Positions 7,786 to 16,825 of a stretch of 41,829 bases of DNA are shown piece by piece (the first letter of the stretch is position 1; every line of letters begins with the position of its first letter). The translations under genes were made by a program, and so were the position numbers. The DNA lies in contig JAKSDO010000035.1 of the NCBI GenBank assembly GCA_022360055.1, forward strand, positions 1-41,829, in the 5' to 3' direction. This DNA comes from Cytophagales bacterium. Its GTDB lineage: Bacteria > Bacteroidota > Bacteroidia > Cytophagales > Cyclobacteriaceae. Below the pieces are notes generated by a model. It did not search any database and had not been told where the DNA came from. It worked only from the letters and a program-made list of their open reading frames with translations.

Positions 7786-7837
7786 GATTGTTAAGCTTTA
7801 GAATAATTGATAGTATTTGATATTTGACTTTGAATGT

Positions 7838-8173
7838 TTAACAGCAATCGTTTGTCGGTGGTGGATTATACCGTTCAAACATTTCATTGAATAAAAGTTT
7901 TACTTCTTCCCATTTTTCAGCATTGATACAATAGTTGACGCTTACACCTTCAATAGTGCCTTTCACAATTCCAATTTCCTTTAGTTCTCTTAAGTGCTGA
8001 CTAATCGTAGCCTGAGCCAGGCCCATTTCCTGGACCAAATCACTATTAATGCAGGCATTAATCTTAAGTAAATGAAGAATAATAGCCACTCTGGCCGGAT
8101 GTGAAAACGCCTTTGCTATCTGTGCTATTTCGTTTTGTTGATCAGTAAAAAGTTCTGTTTTAGTAAGACCCAT
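7838..8173 (-). CDS. arsR: ArsR/SmtB-family metalloregulator
   Basis: A 111-residue winged-helix repressor. FSHPARVAIILHLL and the recognition-helix region GLAQATISQHLRELKEIGIV are typical of ArsR/SmtB proteins. It lacks the classic ELCVCDL sensor (the equivalent reads ACINSDLV) but has a C-terminal Cys pair, NDCC, that could bind arsenite or another thiophilic ion. It is followed by the ArsC-like gene, and an imperfect palindrome lies 17 bp upstream of its start, which suggests autoregulation. Confidence 0.85.
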   Translation of the reverse strand: MGLTKTELFTDQQNEIAQIAKAFSHPARVAIILHLLKINACINSDLVQEMGLAQATISQHLRELKEIGIVKGTIEGVSVNYCINAEKWEEVKLLFNEMFERYNPPPTNDCC

Positions 8174-8189
8174 AAGTATCTATAATTAC

Positions 8190-8205
8190 ATTGCAATATT
8201 ACGAT
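8190..8205. promoter_or_regulatory. candidate ArsR operator
   Basis: ATTGCAATATTACGAT is an imperfect palindrome (12 of 16 positions self-complementary) 17 bp upstream of the arsR start, placed for autoregulation of the arsR-arsC pair. No second copy was seen elsewhere. Confidence 0.4.
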
Positions 8206-8238
8206 GAATGAATTTAAAAAATTCTCTGAGACGATTAA

Positions 8239-8415
8239 TTTATTGTTAAGATTGTCTTATATGATGGCATTACCTTCACTTATCTGGACAGATCCAACAA
8301 GAATAAAAAGGAAACCATGAAGCTGCCGGTGAATAAGTTTATTTCACGATTTTTGATGCATGTCTTGCCAAAAGGTTTCTGTAAAATCAGGCACAATGGC
8401 TTACTTTTTAGTTAG
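8239..8415 (+). mobile_element. IS91-family transposase remnant
   Basis: An open stretch of about 58 codons ending at TAG. It contains YDGITFTYLDRSNKNKKETM and then FISRFLMHVLPKGFCKIRHN, the hallmark block of IS91-type Y2 transposases. Neither the zinc-binding N-terminus nor the catalytic tyrosines are present, and no IS ends were recognised. It lies 49 bp from the end of the leftward gene at 8464-8832, and may have truncated it. Confidence 0.7.
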
Positions 8416-8463
8416 CTGCCTTTTTTATTTGCGCAAAACAATGATGGTTTGGCCATGAGCCGT

Positions 8464-8832
8464 CTACTCATATCTATAAGCGCCTCCCCATACTTTCTCG
8501 CGTTTACAGGGCGCTCGTAAATATACCTTGATCGGATATATTTTCGTTTGGATAAATTCAAAATCATTTTTGGGATCTGACGGTGGATTTATGAACAAAT
8601 CCTGCTTCATTGGAACAGCCGTAAAGTATGAAATCTCTTTGTAATTATCCCATTCAGGCCATACTTCATTTGTAATTTTATCAAGAATTGTCCATGATTC
8701 TTCAACAAGATCTAATGAAGGTTCTAATTCCGGAAGTAACTTTTGTGCGTAGCGCGTATATCCCATCAAAAGCATACTTGCCGTAACCATCAATATGCTG
8801 CCGGGTATTTTTTCCATATTATATAATTTCAT
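8464..8832 (-). CDS. unrecognised small exported protein, possibly truncated
   Basis: 122 residues with a hydrophobic N-terminus (IPGSILMVTASMLLMGYTRY) that could be a signal peptide or anchor, then a mixed region with EISYFTAVPMKQDLFINPPS and a short basic end. The motif FTAVPMKQDLFINPPS looks like part of a larger domain I cannot name. The C-terminus stops 49 bp from an IS91 scrap, so the gene may be the 5' part of a longer one. Start choice between 8832 and the internal Met at 8817 is uncertain. No partner genes suggest a role. Confidence 0.45.
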   Translation of the reverse strand: MKLYNMEKIPGSILMVTASMLLMGYTRYAQKLLPELEPSLDLVEESWTILDKITNEVWPEWDNYKEISYFTAVPMKQDLFINPPSDPKNDFEFIQTKIYPIKVYLRAPCKREKVWGGAYRYE

Positions 8833-9076
8833 ATTATAGGTAGTTGCCTATCCTTCGAAGATTATTAATTATTTCCTGTTTATTGTGATTAATGATTATA
8901 ATAACTTATTCTGTCCTCAAAATATCAGCAGATTATGCATGGAATGGTTATCAAACCCGGTTGGCCGGAAAAGCTACCGATTGACAATTTGAGAAAAAAC
9001 ATCGTACAAAGCGATTAAAAAATAAGTTGCTATTCCAATTCCGACATCCACTCCGGGCTTTTCCCTCAAATCCGCA

Positions 9077-9547
9077 TCATTTATAAATTATAAGAGATTG
9101 ATCCTCCTGTGATAACTTCAATATTTTTAGGTTTTTACTTGCAGGCCCCTTCCGGACATTGCCATTTAGATCAAATCTTGAATGGCCAAAACTAGTGCAT
9201 CTCAGTTCCTCAGTGTCCGTTAAATATTTCAACTCCATGCCACCATGGGTACATCTGTTTTCAAATGCCTTGTACCCGCTATTCGAATGGATGATAAGTA
9301 CCTTTAGCTTAGATTTCTTCTTCCCGAGCGTGTAGTTGATTTTAGCAGCAGTATTAACAGATTTTAAAAAATCAGCTTTGTTTAAGTCCACCCTAACAAT
9401 TTCGTTTTTGACAATATACTGACCTTCTGACAATTTTGTTGGGGTGATTTTATTGCCATCCAGTTCTATGGCGAAGTTCTCAAATGGACATAATGAAATT
9501 GTAGTCGTAATTACACCACATTTCCGAAAAAACAATCTTCTTTTCAT
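9077..9547 (-). CDS. Tat-exported Rieske-like [2Fe-2S] protein
   Basis: 156 residues. The N-terminus MKRRLFFRKCGVITTTIS has a twin-arginine motif followed by a hydrophobic stretch, the usual export route for Rieske proteins. The C-terminal half has the first ligand motif CTH (C99, H101), then 15 residues, then CTSFGHSRFDLNG (C117, H122) and KGPASKNLK, in the order and context of a Rieske domain. The second motif is C-x4-H, whereas the classic motif is C-x2-H. It stands alone: no cytochrome b or oxygenase subunit is near. It may be a periplasmic electron carrier; the partner is unknown. The relaxed spacing may define a subfamily or reflect loss of the cluster. Confidence 0.7.
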   Translation of the reverse strand: MKRRLFFRKCGVITTTISLCPFENFAIELDGNKITPTKLSEGQYIVKNEIVRVDLNKADFLKSVNTAAKINYTLGKKKSKLKVLIIHSNSGYKAFENRCTHGGMELKYLTDTEELRCTSFGHSRFDLNGNVRKGPASKNLKILKLSQEDQSLIIYK

Positions 9548-9944
9548 GTCAGGTTTTATTATGAAACATTTATTGCCTCATGAAAATTCCCCGACGTTCG
9601 CAAGAGATTGTACTTTATTTACTATGACCAAAATCCACCTGAAAAATTCCATTTCCGATAAAACTGATTTGGTAAAGAAATGTAACTTCTTTGGAAAAGG
9701 CTTGCTATGAAAGCATGAATTATTCATTTCCAATTGAAACCAAAGTTGAATTTTATCCAATAAAAAAGTGCCTCTATTCAAACCAATCGAACATTTTAAC
9801 ACTGCCTTAATATAGAACCCGTCAAACACGACTAATAGTAGAAATATTTCTCAAAATTCTTACACTTGATCCTTTTACCCCTATTGTATATGGGTGGTAG
9901 AATAAGGGGCTGGGTAGCTTTGCTAAACAAATAAACAACGCATC
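9548..9944. other. intergenic region before the giant secreted protein
   Basis: Divergent spacer of about 400 bp between the leftward Rieske-like gene and the rightward repeat protein. I see no convincing gene. Short frames on both strands lack family motifs. Near 9878-9910 there is a weak dyad (CCCCTATT facing AATAAGGGG) about 35 bp before the start codon; its function is unknown. Confidence 0.5.
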
Positions 9945-12900
9945 ATGAAAACTATTTTTTTTAGCTTGACAGCTTTGCTGTTTACTTTTGCCATATCCTA
10001 CGCACAACCTGTTCTTGATTTTACCGAGCCCGAAGATGATTACTTATGGGTTGATCCCGGGAGAGATAAAATTGAGCTTCAATTCAATCAGGAAGTATTC
10101 AAAGGTAGCGGAAATCTCACTGTCTTTGATGCGGAAACAGACGCGATTGTAGATCAAATTTCAGCAAATAGCAGCGATATAAACATACTGCTCGACAGCC
10201 CTGATGCGGTCTCTGTTACACTTTCTAATTCGCTCGGTGCAGACAGATCATTTTACATCCTGGCAGATCCAGGTTTTCTGAAAGATGCCGGAGATAATGA
10301 TTGGAGCGGCATTTCAAATAAAACCGTCTGGAATTTTAGTACGCGTAGTTATGATCCGTCAGGCCCTATGATCATAAGCATGAATCCGGATGCCGGAAGT
10401 GCGATGGTCGATTACGCTTCGCCTTTACAAGTGACAATTTATTTCGATAAGTTTTTATCCAAAGGATCGGGTTCAATATCCATAAAAAACCTAAATCTTG
10501 GCTCAACTGCCAGTTATGACATCAATCATGTAGATGTTAGTGTCTTAGATCAGGTGATTATAATAAGTAATGTTTCGGTTGCGGCGGACACAGAGTACAG
10601 CATTAAGTTAGATGAAGGCACCGTGGTGGATTATTTTGGAAATCAAAATGATGGAACTTCTGAACCAAATCGATACACTTTTAAAACCATACCTGCTTCA
10701 GGTCACACGCCTCCTGCAAAACTTGCAATAAAATATCCTCGTGACGACAGCCAGGAAGTTCCGGTAAATTTTGACCAGCTTAGATTAAGTTTTGATCAGG
10801 ACGTCAATATCGGTACCGGAAGTATTGATCTGTATGAGCAGTCCGGCGACAACCTTGTATCCTCATTTGATGTGTCCTTTTCGTATGCATGGAATGGAGT
10901 CGCATATGTAAATTTCTATACAAACAATTTTGAGTTGCAACCGAATACATCCTATTACATCTTAATGAATAACGGGGCTTTTAAAACCCAAAGCGATAAT
11001 AGTAATGTTGCCGGAATAAGTGATAAAACCGAATGGAATTTCACAACCGGTGATATTCCCAGACCAAATTTCACAAGTTTTGATCCGGCAGATGAGGAAA
11101 CAGGAGTGAGTATCCTTCTAAACTCATTTGAGCTTAACATTGATACGGATGGAACCTCATATTTTGACTGGGGTGGTGGCGATATTCGATTGTATCGTTC
11201 AAATGATGATCAATTGATTAAAACATTTGCTGTAAGTGACTACTCGGAAGACTTAAATGCATGGACATCCGATTTTTTTCTGCATATTGATTACTATGGC
11301 CCACAGTTATTTGATCCCAGCACTTCATATTATTTCCTGGTTGACGAAAATGTAATTGTGGATCAAAACGGGTATGGAAATATTGCAATTACAGATAAAA
11401 CCATTTGGAACTTCACAACCCAGGATCCGGATACGGACCCTCCCGTCGCTTTGTCCTTTAATCCTGATGTAAATGAAAGCAGTGTGTTCGTCGGCGTAGG
11501 TGAATTAGAGATTGACTTTGATGAACCAATTCGGTTTGGATCGTCCGGAAGCATACGATTGTACAAAGCTGCAAATGATGAACTTATTGTCGAAAGAGAC
11601 CAATATCATCCAAATATTGAGATCGACAATGATTATGGAAATCCACAGCTTGATGCAGAATTTGAAGATCTGCTGTTGGAGCCTTCCACAGCTTACTATG
11701 TTTTAATCGATGAAGGATTTCTAGTAGACGCATTTGGCAATTCTTATCCGGGCTTCAGTGATAAAACGGCATGGGTGTTTACGACGGAAGCTTCTGATCT
11801 GACAGCCCCAATCATTACCCGCTTTAGCCCGGAGGATGAAGAAGCTGATGTGGTAATATTCAATAAGCTCTTTGGGGTTTTGTTCGATGAACTGACTGTC
11901 CCAAGTATAAATGATCCTCACTTAATGCTGTACGCTGCTTCCGATGATCAATTCGTTGCTACGCTCCCGCTTTACACAGGATATGATCAGCCATCATTGG
12001 ATTTTTTTAATGGAGCAACTTCAGGATATCCATTCTTTTTTGAATTAAACGAAGTGCTTCAGGGCACGACAGATTACTACATTTTAATGGATGCGGGCCA
12101 GTTCGAGGACAGGTTTGGAGAATCATTTAGTGGAATTTCCGACAAGACGGCATGGAATTTTACAACGGAAGAACCGGAAACCACTCCGCCTCTTGCAATT
12201 TACTTCAATCCTCGATTGGATGAAACCGGGGTTCCGGTGGATGTAGGAGAATTAGAAATAAACTTTAATGAAGAAATCAAGTTTGGGAGCAGCGGTAGCA
12301 TTCGATTGTACCGGGCATCCGATGATTTACTAATTGTCGAAAGAAGAGTTGATTATCCAAATTTGGAAATAGATAATGATGATTCGAGGCTGGAAGCAAA
12401 ATTTGGGTCTTTATTATTAGAGCCATCAACCGAGTATTATGTACAAATTGATCATGGATTTATTGTGGATCTGTACGGAAATCCATATGCCGGAATAAGT
12501 GATAAAACCACATGGACATTTACGACGGAGGCATCGGACGGAAGCGCTCCAATGATAAGTGACATTATACCAATGGATGATCAAACGGATGTTTCAATTT
12601 TAGCGTCTGCATTTCTACTTGCATTCGATGAAAAAACATTTGTCGAAGTCGACAATCCGAGTATCCGGATTTATAAAAGTGATGGTGATGAATTAGTAAA
12701 AGAGGTAAAGCTTTATGGAAAGCCTGGTCCGCCGGTTGGAATTCCGGAAGGTCCGATCTTCACACCGAGATATTATTCGTTCAATGCCGGTGAAATTTTA
12801 GAGCCTTCAACGGCCTACTATATCCTGGTGGATGGCAGTCAATTTGAGGATAAATTCAAAAATTCATTTGGAGGTATATCAGACAAAGCTATATGGAATT

Positions 12901-15900
12901 TTACAACTGAAAACTCAGATGAGACCGCTCCAATTCCAAATTCATTCTACCCGGACCGGAATAGCCCGGACGTTGCGGTAACCGTTAGAGAGCTTGAAAT
13001 AGATTTCAATGAAATGATAAGGTTTGGAGAAGGTGGTAAGGTTCGTTTACATAGATCCGACAACAATGAATTGGTCGCCTCATGGACTAAGGATAATCCA
13101 AACATTGAGATCGATAATAATTACCGGTTAGATGCGGAATTTTTTGAATTGTTGGAACCTTCAACCGGATATTATGTATTGATTGACGAAGGATTTATAG
13201 TAGATATCTTTGGAAATGCCTTTGGTGGATTTAGCGACAATTCCTCATGGACTTTTACTACAACCGCGTCGGACCACCAGGCTCCGTTAATCACTTCTCT
13301 TGAGCCTACCGATAATGCTGCTGATGTGCCTATAAATCAAAATTACTTGGTAGTTACATTTGATGAACTGGTCTTCCCTGCAACTTATTCACCGGAATTA
13401 AGGCTATTTAGATCTTCAGATGATCTTTTGGTATCAAAATTACGGCTAAACGGAGATATGGCTATTAACATTCCGGACGGAGAACCAATGCCAGAAGGAT
13501 CTTCGTATTTCTTCTATTTAGAGGAGTATCTTGAGCCTTCTACCAGTTATTATATCACTATAGATCAAGATCAATTTACAGACCAATTTGGAATTCCGTT
13601 TGCTGGAATTTCTGAAAAAGACGCCTGGAATTTTGATACGGAAGCCGCTGAAACGGATCCTCCAACAATTTCTCATTACACGCCTTCGATCGGTCAATCA
13701 GGTGTCCCCCTGGTATTTAATGCACTGAATATCCAGTTTAATGAAGCTATTCAATTGACGGACAATGGAAGTCTGCGGCTATACAAAAGTTCAAATGATG
13801 GGTTGATAGTAGAAATAACAAATAGCTCAAATTCATACGTCGACAATGAAAATGAACTACAAATTTGGTTTTCCGATCTGCTGTTAGAGCCGTCCACAGA
13901 ATACTATGTATTGATTGATGATCAATTTGTAGCAGATCGATTCGGCAATGCATACGCTGGAATTCAGGATAAATCAATGTGGACATTTACTTCTCAGGAT
14001 GTAGAAACAGAAGCTCCTTCATTGAAGTACCCGATCTTTTCACCTTTCCCAGGGTCCACAGTCGGTCAGTTATCAAATATTTATGTAGGCATCTTTGGAT
14101 TTGACGAACCCGTAGTATGGGGACAGGGGAATATTTATCTACTTGACAGATCAACCGATGAGATCGTTGACCAGATTGACGTTTCAACGCTAGAATCTAC
14201 TGACATTGACAATGGAATCGGACATTACTTCAAAGTTACTTTAGAACCGGGAAAATCATATTACATTCAATTAGATCCGGGTACAATCACGGATTTGTTC
14301 GGTAATGAGCTCGTGATATTACCATTGTCGGAACAGGGAGACGAATGGTATTTCTTTACTCCTGTAGACGACGAAACCGGGCCACGTATAAGCTATGCAT
14401 ATCCGGAATTCAATGCAAAAGGAGTTGGTCTGTCCCCGGAATTTAAAATAAGTTTTGACGAAGCGATATTTCCGGGGAATGGAAAGTTAAGGATTGTAAA
14501 TGCAGGAACGCTCGAGGTGATTGAAGAATTGAGTGTGTTTGACGATAAGGTGTATGTAGATGAATATGAAATTCAAATTTATCCTCAACAATACCTTCAA
14601 GTAAATACGGATTACTATGTTGAAATTGATCGGGGTTTTACAGTGGATATGTTTGGCAATGTGTTCGGTGGAATTGCTTCTAATGTCTGGAATTTTGAAA
14701 CGGTAGAGGAAGATAATAACGCTCCGGAGGTACTTGAATTCATTCCGGAAATTGGCGAATCCAATGTATCTTTGATAACTCCTATCGGAATGGACTTTGA
14801 TGAACCTGTCAAAATTGGATCCGGGTCAATCTCCATCTTTGATGCCGGCGATGATTCCTTGGTTGGAGAATTCGATGTCACTGCAAATGGTATAATTAAT
14901 TTTGATAATGTGATTGGTACGTTACTCCCAACTGCGCTTGAGCAAGGAAAAACGTATTATGTGCTTGTTGATGAAGGTGCTGTTACAGATATCTCAGGAA
15001 ATAGCTTCGCGGGAATCAGCGACAAATCGACCTGGACATTTACAACAGAATCCGGTGTAAGTGATCATGAACCTCCCACGATTTCTTCTGTAAATCCGAC
15101 AATGATGCAAGGCGAAATATCGGTAAATACCACGGACATGGATATTGAGTTTAGTGAATACGTAGTAAAAGGAGAAGGCACCATATCAATTTATGATATT
15201 CAAGACAACCTTGTTGCAAATATAGATGTCGCCGGCGATAAGGTTTTTGCGGCTACTTCTTTCGTCAACGTAAGTATTGACGGAGTTATTGATTTCGGGA
15301 CGACGTATTATGTACTGATCTCACCGGGAGCGTTTGAAGATGCATATGGTAATGATTTCGAAGGATTGAGTAATAAGGAATCATGGACATTTGCAACCGA
15401 ATCATACAGCGGGTCAAAATCAGAGGTTATGTTTACATCTGCAAGTGCCGCTCTGGACGAAAACAATGGCACCTATCGGGTTGAATTAACATTGAATGAA
15501 GCGACCTTTGAACAAACTATTCAAATCGGTTATACTGCAAGTTCAAGTTTCTCCATGCCTGATGATTTCACTACTGATCCGTCAGAAAACCAGGATGGAA
15601 TTTTGTACATCTCTATTCCGGCCGGAACAACAAATACCGGTTTCGATTTTGATATTGTCGATGACCAAATAGCGGAGAACGGTCAGGAGATAACTTTTTC
15701 AATTCTATCCGTAGGTCAGGCATTGGAAATTGGAAGTTTTGACAAAATGGTGATTACCATCGATGACAATGATTTCATAAGAACACTGTCTTTCGAGCAA
15801 ACTTCGGCTAACATTATTGAGAATGAAGGTAGCTACACGGTAAATATTAATACGGATGACGCAGTTAGCTCGGATCAGCAATTTACTGTTTTAATAAATC

Positions 15901-16388
15901 CCGACAGTGAATTCACAAGCCCTGATGATTATGCATTAAGTCCGCCTGCTACCGGGAATGAGCTAATTATCACCATTCCAGCCGGGTCATCAACAGCATC
16001 ATTTGATATAGAAATTGAAGATGATGAGATTCATGAAAACGACGAGTCCGTTGAATTTACCCTTATAAATCCGGACGACTTGCTTACGCTAGGTCAAAAT
16101 GATTCATTCACCCTAACAGTTGTTGACAATGACGATGCTATGATAACTGCTTTGGCGGATGAATTAGTTCGATGGCAGGTATATCCAAATCCCGCTTCAA
16201 CTGTAATCAATCTGGAGGATGTCGATGAAGTTTTGATTTATAATATAAATGGAAAATTCATTGAGAGAAAAGATGTGCTGTTCAATCAGATATCTGTAAA
16301 CAATTTAAAGGACGGTCAATACATCCTTAAACTCCTTCGGGATAAAGTTGAAATCGGAAATCATAAAATATTGATATCAAAAAACTAA
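9945..16388 (+). CDS. giant secreted Ig-like repeat protein with T9SS sorting domain
   Basis: 2147 residues. A signal peptide (FTFAISYAQP near residue 22) is followed by about 15 tandem SbsA/Big_5-type Ig-like domains of about 110-130 residues. Each has the frame D/E-x-x-x-P-P near its start, ELEIDFDEPIRFGSGSI in the middle, EPSTxYYVLID, then GISDKTxWxFTTE at its end. Two Calx-beta-like domains follow (about residues 1826-1945 and 1947-2065, ending ITIDDND and VVDNDD). The C-terminus is a type IX secretion sorting domain: WQVYPNPASTVINLEDVDE, INGK, and the end GNHKILISKN. It is acidic and rich in Asp, fitting calcium binding and a surface or matrix adhesin. No enzymatic domain is seen. A strong terminator lies 22 bp downstream, so it is probably monocistronic. 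Confidence 0.9.
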   Translation: MKTIFFSLTALLFTFAISYAQPVLDFTEPEDDYLWVDPGRDKIELQFNQEVFKGSGNLTVFDAETDAIVDQISANSSDINILLDSPDAVSVTLSNSLGADRSFYILADPGFLKDAGDNDWSGISNKTVWNFSTRSYDPSGPMIISMNPDAGSAMVDYASPLQVTIYFDKFLSKGSGSISIKNLNLGSTASYDINHVDVSVLDQVIIISNVSVAADTEYSIKLDEGTVVDYFGNQNDGTSEPNRYTFKTIPASGHTPPAKLAIKYPRDDSQEVPVNFDQLRLSFDQDVNIGTGSIDLYEQSGDNLVSSFDVSFSYAWNGVAYVNFYTNNFELQPNTSYYILMNNGAFKTQSDNSNVAGISDKTEWNFTTGDIPRPNFTSFDPADEETGVSILLNSFELNIDTDGTSYFDWGGGDIRLYRSNDDQLIKTFAVSDYSEDLNAWTSDFFLHIDYYGPQLFDPSTSYYFLVDENVIVDQNGYGNIAITDKTIWNFTTQDPDTDPPVALSFNPDVNESSVFVGVGELEIDFDEPIRFGSSGSIRLYKAANDELIVERDQYHPNIEIDNDYGNPQLDAEFEDLLLEPSTAYYVLIDEGFLVDAFGNSYPGFSDKTAWVFTTEASDLTAPIITRFSPEDEEADVVIFNKLFGVLFDELTVPSINDPHLMLYAASDDQFVATLPLYTGYDQPSLDFFNGATSGYPFFFELNEVLQGTTDYYILMDAGQFEDRFGESFSGISDKTAWNFTTEEPETTPPLAIYFNPRLDETGVPVDVGELEINFNEEIKFGSSGSIRLYRASDDLLIVERRVDYPNLEIDNDDSRLEAKFGSLLLEPSTEYYVQIDHGFIVDLYGNPYAGISDKTTWTFTTEASDGSAPMISDIIPMDDQTDVSILASAFLLAFDEKTFVEVDNPSIRIYKSDGDELVKEVKLYGKPGPPVGIPEGPIFTPRYYSFNAGEILEPSTAYYILVDGSQFEDKFKNSFGGISDKAIWNFTTENSDETAPIPNSFYPDRNSPDVAVTVRELEIDFNEMIRFGEGGKVRLHRSDNNELVASWTKDNPNIEIDNNYRLDAEFFELLEPSTGYYVLIDEGFIVDIFGNAFGGFSDNSSWTFTTTASDHQAPLITSLEPTDNAADVPINQNYLVVTFDELVFPATYSPELRLFRSSDDLLVSKLRLNGDMAINIPDGEPMPEGSSYFFYLEEYLEPSTSYYITIDQDQFTDQFGIPFAGISEKDAWNFDTEAAETDPPTISHYTPSIGQSGVPLVFNALNIQFNEAIQLTDNGSLRLYKSSNDGLIVEITNSSNSYVDNENELQIWFSDLLLEPSTEYYVLIDDQFVADRFGNAYAGIQDKSMWTFTSQDVETEAPSLKYPIFSPFPGSTVGQLSNIYVGIFGFDEPVVWGQGNIYLLDRSTDEIVDQIDVSTLESTDIDNGIGHYFKVTLEPGKSYYIQLDPGTITDLFGNELVILPLSEQGDEWYFFTPVDDETGPRISYAYPEFNAKGVGLSPEFKISFDEAIFPGNGKLRIVNAGTLEVIEELSVFDDKVYVDEYEIQIYPQQYLQVNTDYYVEIDRGFTVDMFGNVFGGIASNVWNFETVEEDNNAPEVLEFIPEIGESNVSLITPIGMDFDEPVKIGSGSISIFDAGDDSLVGEFDVTANGIINFDNVIGTLLPTALEQGKTYYVLVDEGAVTDISGNSFAGISDKSTWTFTTESGVSDHEPPTISSVNPTMMQGEISVNTTDMDIEFSEYVVKGEGTISIYDIQDNLVANIDVAGDKVFAATSFVNVSIDGVIDFGTTYYVLISPGAFEDAYGNDFEGLSNKESWTFATESYSGSKSEVMFTSASAALDENNGTYRVELTLNEATFEQTIQIGYTASSSFSMPDDFTTDPSENQDGILYISIPAGTTNTGFDFDIVDDQIAENGQEITFSILSVGQALEIGSFDKMVITIDDNDFIRTLSFEQTSANIIENEGSYTVNINTDDAVSSDQQFTVLINPDSEFTSPDDYALSPPATGNELIITIPAGSSTASFDIEIEDDEIHENDESVEFTLINPDDLLTLGQNDSFTLTVVDNDDAMITALADELVRWQVYPNPASTVINLEDVDEVLIYNINGKFIERKDVLFNQISVNNLKDGQYILKLLRDKVEIGNHKILISKN
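11424..14000 (+). repeat. two-domain super-repeat inside the Ig-like protein
   Basis: Domains 5-11 of the giant protein alternate between two subtypes. Equivalent junction codons fall at 11424, 12171, 12912 and 13644, giving units of 747, 741 and 732 bp plus a final half unit. Odd domains share ELEIDF-x-E-x-IRFG and NIEIDN; even domains share AFDE/TFDEL cores and the D-Q-F-x-D-x-F segment. The pattern indicates growth by tandem duplication of a domain pair. Confidence 0.7.
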
Positions 16389-16410
16389 ACGAAATTGTGA
16401 CAGATCTTCT

Positions 16411-16448
16411 AAAAAAGGGATTGAGTACCAAAACTCAATCCCTTTTTT
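16411..16448. terminator. bidirectional intrinsic terminator
   Basis: A perfect 16-bp stem (AAAAAAGGGATTGAGT facing ACTCAATCCCTTTTTT) with a six-base loop, 22 bp after the stop of the giant protein. The A and T tracts on both arms suit termination in both directions. On the other side the leftward HigA-like remnant and response-regulator genes converge on it. Confidence 0.85.
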
Positions 16449-16534
16449 ATGTTTTTGGATTATACGCCTCCCCGGCCATAAGCTTAACTTATTCAATCGG
16501 TTTCAATCATCGGGCAGAAATTGGAACAATGCTG

Positions 16535-16747
16535 TCAATTTATTTCCTTTATTTCTGCTCTGGTTTTTCCAAGATCATATTCACTTTGAAGATTCTTCCA
16601 AAATTCGGGTGATGTTCCAAAGTATTTTGCCAAACGCATAGCGGTATCAGCCGTTATGCCCCTTTTTCCTCTCAAAATCAAACTTATTCTGGTTTGTTGA
16701 ACTCCTGTCAATTTCGATAATTTATATTCGGAGATATCTAATGGCAC
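16535..16747 (-). pseudogene. HigA-type antitoxin lacking its N-terminus
   Basis: 70 codons from a GTG at 16747 encode the HTH core of HigA-family antitoxins: LSKLTGVQQTRISLILRGKR, GITADTAMRLAKYFGTSPEF and WKNLQSEYDL. The homologous frame continues upstream of the GTG as IYEEFLVPLDIS, which matches the normal family N-terminus. A stop soon follows and an integrase tail occupies the other frame, so the usual start is gone. No HigB toxin gene is next to it. Either a GTG-started short antitoxin or a broken gene; the latter is more likely. Confidence 0.65.
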
Positions 16748-16825
16748 TAAGAATTCTTCATAAATTCTCTTCCAGTCTTATCCTCAAAACCATCAAGATA
16801 AGCTTCAGTTGTTTTAAGGGATGAG
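16747..16825 (-). pseudogene. second tyrosine recombinase C-terminal remnant
   Basis: The minus-strand frame reads SSSLKTTEAYLDGFEDKTGR and ends at TAG (16749-16747). It matches the Ser-Ser-x-x-TT-x-x-YL end of Bacteroidota integrases. It is squeezed between the response-regulator stop and the antitoxin remnant, and its last codons overlap the antitoxin frame. It is too short to function. Confidence 0.5.

Noticed and set aside
8464-9076. Link between the Rieske-like gene and the arsenic pair as an arsenite oxidase locus
   Set aside because: No molybdopterin subunit is present, and the genes between are unrelated or broken.
11424-14000. Repeated sequence as a CRISPR-like or satellite array
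   Set aside because: Units are about 740 bp, lie in frame and encode Ig-like domains; there are no short direct repeats with unique spacers.
16397-16612. Small rightward gene after the giant protein
   Set aside because: Its frame runs through the perfect terminator stem and lies antisense to the HigA-like remnant; no family motif is seen.
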